Source of the DNA: Rubripirellula sp.
Lineage (GTDB): Bacteria > Planctomycetota > Planctomycetia > Pirellulales > Pirellulaceae
Length of the DNA stretch: 38,364 bases
Assembly: GCA_029213145.1 (NCBI GenBank)
Contig: JARGNK010000059.1
Location: 1-38,364, forward strand
Direction: 5' to 3'
The notes below the pieces were generated by a model, which was not told the origin of the DNA, made no database searches, and saw nothing but the letters and a program-made list of their open reading frames with translations. Both the position numbers and the translations under genes were made by a program. Shown piece by piece: positions 33,642 to 38,364 of the stretch; positions within the stretch are counted from its first letter, which is position 1; each line of letters begins with the position of its first letter.

Positions 33642-34212
33642 TGGAATACTCAGGACGATTTAACTGGAAACGTCGATTTTGCTGGCTGCTTTGAACACGC
33701 GGCTTATTGATCGTTTGGCTGCAACTCTCATAGACGATTTACGCCCACCGTTGGGGGCTGTTTGAAAACGTCTCGCCCTCTTGTTCTCCACTACGATTGG
33801 CGGGCCTGCATTGATGCGAAACGTAGCGTTGGCTTTCGTTGTGATTGAGCACCAGATTCCTTGGCATTCATTATGGGTCGCTCAAGCAATGTGATTTTCG
33901 TCAGGAGCATGAATTCAGCGTCGATCCGATGGATTCGAAACCCGTTGATTGACGGAAATGGCTGGATTGCCCGGTGCGAAAGACCATGCGATCGTTTTAA
34001 GGTGACCGTTTGCGAAAAAATGATATTTTTTTGCTCGATGGGCTGAGCCGTTTCACGCGGCTAGGTGATTCAGAAAGTAGGTAGATGTAAATATTTGACC
34101 GTTGCGTCTGAAATCCCTTCGGTGCAAAACCAACTTTTCTTGGCGGATTTGAGAACTGGCCTACGCCTTGATTTGAGTACGCCCGGTTATCGATCTGGTA
34201 TGGAGACGAATC
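33642..34212. other. Gene-free stretch with an AT-rich inverted repeat
   Basis: This 571-bp stretch has only short ORFs (for example 33861-34046) without ribosome-binding sites or recognisable products. At 34012-34034, GCGAAAAAAT and ATTTTTTTGC form a near-perfect inverted repeat around GAT, with one mismatch that would be G-U in RNA. It might be a DNA-bending or protein-binding site. No RNA gene was recognised. Confidence 0.45.
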
Positions 34213-34452
34213 ATGACAACCCAACCGTGTGAATGCCGCGACCAAAGACTCATCCAACGTATCCGTTCAGCATTGGACCGACACAGGGACTTGGGGCCCT
34301 ATGCCGCTACGCTACTTGTCACGATCGAGAACGCCGCGATCATTCTGCAGGGCCATTTACCATCCGACCAATTGAGGTCCGCGTTGGAACCGGCCGTGCG
34401 TCAAGCCGGAGTGCTCGACAAAATTAATAACGAAGTTCGAGTCATCGGGTGA
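34213..34452 (+). CDS. Small BON-domain protein
   Basis: The 79-residue product is nearly all one BON domain: an initial helix (RDQRLIQRIRSALDRH) followed by the strand-helix-strand pattern VTIENAAIILQGHLPSDQLRSALEPAVRQ and a closing VLDKINNEVRV. BON domains bind phospholipid membranes or other proteins, often in osmotic-stress proteins such as OsmY. No signal peptide is visible, so this copy may be cytoplasmic. GGAGA lies about 7 nt before the ATG. It is convergent with the DUF819 gene 56 bp away. Confidence 0.85.
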   Translation: MTTQPCECRDQRLIQRIRSALDRHRDLGPYAATLLVTIENAAIILQGHLPSDQLRSALEPAVRQAGVLDKINNEVRVIG

Positions 34453-34508
34453 GATCCCACCGCAACGACGTAAATCAGATTGTCAGACAACGACGATTTG
34501 AACTCGAC

Positions 34509-35825
34509 CTAGACAGTTGGCGCGACTGCCTGCATGAGTAACGCACACAGGTATGCCGCGTAGGTTCCCAACGCATAGCCCACCACTGCCAACAAGACAC
34601 CAACGGGTGCTAACGCGGGATGAAATGCCGCGGCGACCGCCGGTGCGCTAGCTGCCCCACCGATGTTGGCCTTACTTCCAACGGCCAAAAAGAAGTACGG
34701 CGCTCGGATCAGCCGACCCACGATCAGGAGCAGCGAGATATGAAAGACCATCCAGATTCCGCCGACTAGAAAAAGCCCCGGATGGTCCCTTACGGCGAGG
34801 ATATTCATCTTCAGCCCGATCGTTGCAACCAGAATGAAGATGCAGACTGTTCCGATTTTTGAAGCACCAACCCCTTCAAGATTTCGGATTCGCGTAAAGG
34901 AGAGAAGCAGGCCGCCAGTGGTCGCCAGAACGATGAGCCAGAAAAACTGCGAGTTCAAACTGAACTTGTTCAATTGGGGCGCGTTGGTTCCCATCCAGGG
35001 GGCCAACCAGTCGGCGATGCCATGGCAAATTCCTGTGATCCCAAACCCAACTCCTAACAGAACAAACAAGTCTGCAGACGTCGGCATCTTTGCCACGCGA
35101 CGCGAGAATCGCTCCATATTTTCTTGGAGTTCCTGAACGCTACTAGAATCGGCCTTGAAGATTCGGTCGATTGCGGCGGCCTTACCGATTCCCAGCAGCA
35201 GGAATACCATCCAAATTTCACCGACGACGATGTCAACCGCGATCATGACAGTGAAAAGTTCGTCGCTCGGCATAAATACCTCTTTCATCGCAATTTGGTT
35301 GGCCCCACCGCCAATCCAACTCCCTGCAACGGTTGAGAGACCTCGCCACACGGCATCTGGACCAACGCCACCAACCAGATCTGGCTGGAAAACTGAAACC
35401 ACTAAGATCGCGATCGGACCACCCAGGATGACGCCGATCGTGCCTGTCAAAAACATGATCAGTGCTTTAGGGCCCAGTTTGAATACCTCCCGTAGATCAA
35501 TGCTAAGCGTCAAGAACACCAAACTGGCCGGCAATAGGTAGCGTGTCGCCACGAAGTAGAGGCTTGAAACGTCTGGATTGACGACCCGAAACAACGTTAG
35601 CAAGGAGGGCAGGAAATAGCAGAGCAGCAGAACCGGGACGATTTTATAGAATCGTTGCCAGAATCGATTCTCCAAGCTGTTTGTCCAAAAGATCAAGCCG
35701 AGAATACCAATCAGGATTCCGAACACCACCGCGTCATTGCTGATTAACGGGACGAACGTTTCGGCTTGGTCGCCAGCCGCTAAGATCCACGCATCACCGA
35801 GCGGATTCTGTGAAGAAGAGATCAT
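34509..35825 (-). CDS. DUF819-family integral membrane protein
   Basis: The 438-residue product is highly hydrophobic with about 10-12 predicted membrane helices. It has features of the DUF819 (YjcL-like) family: SNDAVVFGILIGILGLIFW at the start, a Gly-rich STVAGSWIGGGANQIAMKE segment near 165, and ASKIGTVCIFILVATIGL and GSKANIGGAASAPAVAAAF near 330-400. The repeated Gly/Asn-rich loops in two halves suggest an inverted-repeat transporter architecture like other sodium-coupled carriers. The substrate is unknown. The initial ATG has no strong ribosome-binding site. Confidence 0.88.
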   Translation of the reverse strand: MISSSQNPLGDAWILAAGDQAETFVPLISNDAVVFGILIGILGLIFWTNSLENRFWQRFYKIVPVLLLCYFLPSLLTLFRVVNPDVSSLYFVATRYLLPASLVFLTLSIDLREVFKLGPKALIMFLTGTIGVILGGPIAILVVSVFQPDLVGGVGPDAVWRGLSTVAGSWIGGGANQIAMKEVFMPSDELFTVMIAVDIVVGEIWMVFLLLGIGKAAAIDRIFKADSSSVQELQENMERFSRRVAKMPTSADLFVLLGVGFGITGICHGIADWLAPWMGTNAPQLNKFSLNSQFFWLIVLATTGGLLLSFTRIRNLEGVGASKIGTVCIFILVATIGLKMNILAVRDHPGLFLVGGIWMVFHISLLLIVGRLIRAPYFFLAVGSKANIGGAASAPAVAAAFHPALAPVGVLLAVVGYALGTYAAYLCALLMQAVAPTV

Positions 35826-35980
35826 GCTAAGGTACTCGCGCTGTGTGATTTTTCGGTGGGCGGGGAATCAAATCGAACCTCAAAACGCTCTGTTGCGAAT
35901 TCTCCAGTCACCGTTTTTTTCGGCACCAGAAATGAGAGGTCGCATAGCAACCATCCGCATCTTATCTGTTCGCAGTCTGC

Positions 35981-36883
35981 CTACTTCGCTGTGGTCACAA
36001 GCGGTTTAAAAGGGTCAAAAGGTTGACGGACTGTCCAAGCCATCGCCCGCAACAAGATGATACGAAAATAGGGATCGTCAAAGGTAAATCGATTGTGACC
36101 CGGAATCGATCCAAACACACGTCCCTTGCCCACCTCTTTTACCCAAAAAAGAGGCCAGGCCTTTCCGTCGAGCGTTTTCTCGGCAGGCGGTCCAGTGCTT
36201 GGCCCAGCGACACCAGCGGGCGCCGTTGCCAGCACGGTGATATCATCGACTGATCCGAGCAAATTCCAGTAATGTTCATCAACCAAATTTATTTCGGAGG
36301 GGAATCCCTTCATAATACCGGTGGGAGTTGCCGGATCAATCGTGGCGGGAATTGGCAAGGCTCCCCACTGAGTTTTGCCCGGATCCCATGCCAGTCCGAA
36401 TCTCGCCGCTAACTCTTGGCCTGGCTGGATCATCGCCGCATGGATAGCGACGATTCCACCGCCGCGGCGAAGATAGGAATCAATCTGATCAAAATCCTGT
36501 TCCAGCAGCGTGTTCAGTTGTAGATAGAAAACGACAAGGTCCGCCGAGTCCCACTGTTTCTCAGTGGGAAAGTTCTCAACTGCCTCAACGGTTACGCGGG
36601 GAACTTTTTGCAAGAGGCCCACAAACAGGTCTCTTACTTCAGCGTATTCATGAAAACCGGGCTCATGACTCTTATCCGTTCCCCACACCCAAACGATTTT
36701 CAAATCCCGAGTCGGTGTTGCATCCTGAATAGGCCCGATGATTTCGGCGATTTGTTTCGTATCGCGAGTGGGGGGTGTCTGCCAAGGATGTTGTCCGGAG
36801 CAGCACATCGCCATTTCGGCCAGTAGGCACACGCAAGTTAAAAGACGATTCAACACAGCTGGCCTCCCAGAGCGATCCAACAT
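35981..36883 (-). CDS. ThuA-like domain protein, probably exported
   Basis: The 300-residue product has an N-terminal hydrophobic segment (about 12-28, ending in CCSG) that could be a signal or lipoprotein signal, then a ThuA-like (class I glutamine-amidotransferase-like) fold. Typical segments are LKIVWVWGTDKSHEPGFHEY near 60, DLVVFYLQLN, LRRGGGIVAIHAAM near 138, EHYWNLLGSVDDITVLATA, and VKEVGKGRVFGSIPGHN followed by FRIILLRAMAWT at the end. The family is linked to trehalose or other sugar use and is heavily expanded in planctomycetes; the reaction is not established. No neighbouring sugar genes are seen, so no substrate can be offered. Confidence 0.82.
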   Translation of the reverse strand: MLDRSGRPAVLNRLLTCVCLLAEMAMCCSGQHPWQTPPTRDTKQIAEIIGPIQDATPTRDLKIVWVWGTDKSHEPGFHEYAEVRDLFVGLLQKVPRVTVEAVENFPTEKQWDSADLVVFYLQLNTLLEQDFDQIDSYLRRGGGIVAIHAAMIQPGQELAARFGLAWDPGKTQWGALPIPATIDPATPTGIMKGFPSEINLVDEHYWNLLGSVDDITVLATAPAGVAGPSTGPPAEKTLDGKAWPLFWVKEVGKGRVFGSIPGHNRFTFDDPYFRIILLRAMAWTVRQPFDPFKPLVTTAK

Positions 36884-37108
36884 GAAGACAAGCAGAGCAG
36901 TCTAGCAACCAAGTCCCGTCTCTCGTAGTAGCAGGAGTCAAATCACCCGACAGGACGTAATTTCCGCAAGTCGATCTGCATCGGAATTAGGTCGAAAGGG
37001 AATTCATCGTCACAACACGGAAACCCAACTGATCGCCAAACCCCATCAATCACATTTTCTTGATTGGAGTTCTTGCTGCGAGGCGATCCGATGAGCGACT
37101 CTGCGTAT

Positions 37109-37468
37109 TCACTTACTTGCAGCAAATGCTTCCCGAGCGAAAGCGGTATCACCGTAGATGTTTAGCAACTTATCAATCTTGACAACTTTGATCACGTCCG
37201 CAACTAACCCTTGCAGGGCGGCAAGCTTGACCTCCCCCTCTTTTTTTCTCAGCCGTGTTTGCAGCGTAACGAGGGAACCGATTCCCATGCTGTTGATGTA
37301 GCCAAGATGCCCGCAGTCAAGAATGAATTTTCGAGTGCCTGCTTCATAATGTTTTTGGACGGCCTCCTCAAATTTAGGGAGGCTTTTCACATCCAAATTG
37401 CCGTACAGTTTCATCACCAGGACATTGTCATCAACAACATCCGTTTTCAAGCTAATTGGTTCGTCCAT
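37109..37468 (-). CDS. STAS-domain protein, anti-sigma-factor antagonist type
   Basis: The 119-residue product is a single STAS domain of the SpoIIAA/RsbV type, small soluble switches that release anti-sigma factors when unphosphorylated. The pattern is VLVMKLYGNLDVKSLPKFEEAV at the start, then FILDCGHLGYINSMGIGSLV, with S60 at the usual phosphorylated position of the DxxxVxxxDSSG-like loop (here the preceding Asp is Asn, N59). A closing KLLNIYGD follows. The ATG at 37468 is preferred over GTG at 37480 because AGGTGA lies about 8 nt upstream. No matching kinase or sigma factor is in the window. Confidence 0.88.
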   Translation of the reverse strand: MDEPISLKTDVVDDNVLVMKLYGNLDVKSLPKFEEAVQKHYEAGTRKFILDCGHLGYINSMGIGSLVTLQTRLRKKEGEVKLAALQGLVADVIKVVKIDKLLNIYGDTAFAREAFAASK

Positions 37469-37589
37469 CGTGTCAGTCACCTGTCAATCGCGTGTGTCAC
37501 CATGTTGCCCTGTCATTGCAGCAACGTTTATCAAACAACCATTACGAATGCGTTTCTGGGATGCCAAAATCTTTTGCGAATTGTCGCAA

Positions 37590-38364
37590 TCACTTCACCA
37601 AGTCACTAATTACCCGTTCAAGACGCTCCAGGGATTCCGCCCCAGCACCAGCATGCATTGCGGCGATCTTTCCCTCTCGATCGACGACGAACCACTGAGG
37701 CATCGATTTGACATTGAACTTCGTGGCTGCGGCTGAATCGACATCCATGACGACGGTCGACGTTAACTGCTGTCGTTCCATGACTCCTGAAATATGCTGA
37801 GCAGTTTCCTCTAAATTCACTGAAATCAATAGAACCTTTTCTGGATCTTGGTCGCCGACCAAAGCCTGGATTCTGGGCATCATCGCCATACAAGGTGCGC
37901 ACCAACTTGCCCAAAAATCGAGGATTACCACACGGTCACGGTGATCGGACAGGCGAAATTCTTTTCCGTCTAACTGTTGAAGGTAGACATCAGGTGCTGT
38001 CTCTCCGACAAAGGTGCCTCCATTTACGGGTCCCATTCCCTGCATGACCAACGGCTCGATGGCCGGATTCAGCTTCCATTGGTTATAAGGCAACTCGGAT
38101 GCTTCGATCGCAATTTGCTTTCCAAAAATAACCTGATCAACCTCGTTGACCGTAAACTGACAAGGTCCAAGAATCTCACTGAAACCTTCGATTGAATTTG
38201 CGGTAACTTTTGTCGCGGTAAACGTTATTCTTTTCTGGTCTCGTTTCAAGACCTGCACCTGGCCGCTGAAAGGTGCATCCTGTCCGGAGTCGAAGCGGCG
38301 TTCAACGCGATCATCGCTCACTTCATCATCGCTCACTTCATCATCGCTCACTTCATCATCGCTC
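37590..38364 (-). CDS. TlpA/ResA-like thioredoxin-domain protein, 5' partial
   Basis: The frame is open to the right edge, so the N-terminus (probably with a signal peptide) is missing. The visible 257 residues start with an acidic repeat of SDDEV units, then a beta-rich region of about 90 residues (for example ITFTATKVTANSIEGFSEILG). A TlpA/ResA-type thioredoxin domain follows: APDVYLQQLDGKEFRLSDHR, ILDFWASWCAPCMAMMP with the redox-active CxxC pair, a cis-Pro segment KSMPQWFVVD, and a closing helix. Such proteins reduce disulfides outside the cytoplasm, often in cytochrome maturation. The beta-rich region resembles planctomycete secreted modules, but I do not recognise it. Confidence 0.88.
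   Translation of the reverse strand, partial: SDDEVSDDEVSDDEVSDDRVERRFDSGQDAPFSGQVQVLKRDQKRITFTATKVTANSIEGFSEILGPCQFTVNEVDQVIFGKQIAIEASELPYNQWKLNPAIEPLVMQGMGPVNGGTFVGETAPDVYLQQLDGKEFRLSDHRDRVVILDFWASWCAPCMAMMPRIQALVGDQDPEKVLLISVNLEETAQHISGVMERQQLTSTVVMDVDSAAATKFNVKSMPQWFVVDREGKIAAMHAGAGAESLERLERVISDLVK
38311..38364. repeat. 15-bp tandem repeat encoding SDDEV units
   Basis: TCATCGCTCACTTCA occurs three times exactly (38311-38325, 38326-38340, 38341-38355) and then for 9 more bases to the window edge. The 15-bp period keeps frame, so copy-number change would lengthen or shorten an acidic run in the TlpA-like protein. The full copy number lies outside the window. Confidence 0.95.

Noticed and set aside
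33861..34046. 61-codon ORF in the gap after the PP2C gene
   Set aside because: Short, no ribosome-binding site, and composition unlike the neighbouring proteins.

Overview
The window looks like chromosomal DNA of a planctomycete, most likely from the Pirellulaceae (Rhodopirellula/Blastopirellula type). This is inferred from gene content, not from a marker gene. The evidence is a BBP7-type outer-membrane barrel, a secreted DUF1080-like domain protein, a ThuA-like protein, a phytanoyl-CoA dioxygenase-like protein, HEAT-repeat proteins, a single-domain GlmU next to prs, many short gene runs on both strands, and frequent starts without a clear Shine-Dalgarno. No rRNA, tRNA, insertion sequence, prophage or CRISPR array was seen. 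The region reads as ordinary chromosome with one unusual lipid or natural-product type locus.

Layout. 1-2591: end of a flagellar run (fliD partial, fliS). 2980-3942: secreted TraB/TIKI-like protein. 4241-6019 (minus): phytanoyl-CoA dioxygenase-like gene then metF. 6173-7869: HEAT protein plus a membrane-anchored EEP-fold protein that has lost several catalytic residues. 7917-8879 (minus): LpxL/HtrB-like acyltransferase. 9122-11791: glmU (uridylyltransferase only), prs and a panE-like reductase. 11863-11934: an 18-bp tandem repeat. 12045-12626 (minus): dcd. 12870-14123: LON-domain protein and a four-helix membrane protein. 14308-15489 (minus): secreted HEAT protein. 16016-18692: two Cys/Met-metabolism PLP enzymes. 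18799-21336: REC-histidine kinase, an RpfG-like receiver protein and an unknown protein, preceded by a Fur-box-like palindrome. 21489-23333: PhoD-like phosphatase. 23441-23839 (minus): VanZ-like protein. 24038-25320: DUF1080-like secreted protein overlapping tadA. 25695-26852: BBP7 barrel, followed by a strong intrinsic terminator.

The most distinctive locus is 27344-32475. A 1151-residue minus-strand protein fuses a fatty-acyl-AMP ligase, an acyl carrier protein and a PLP-dependent alpha-oxoamine synthase. This is a complete assembly line predicted to activate a fatty acid, load it on a carrier and condense it with an amino acid into an aminoketone (sphingoid-like) lipid. Divergently across 281 bp lies an asparagine-synthetase-like ATP-dependent amidating or cyclising enzyme whose N-terminal glutaminase domain has no catalytic cysteine. 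A hairpin plus T-run sits in the leader of the big gene.

32712-38364 carries a PP2C phosphatase, a BON-domain protein, a DUF819 transporter-like protein, a ThuA-like protein, a STAS anti-sigma-antagonist-like protein and a TlpA/ResA-like thioredoxin truncated by the window edge, where a 15-bp repeat encodes acidic SDDEV units. PP2C and STAS proteins are the usual parts of partner-switching regulation, but no kinase or sigma factor is present here to complete such a circuit.
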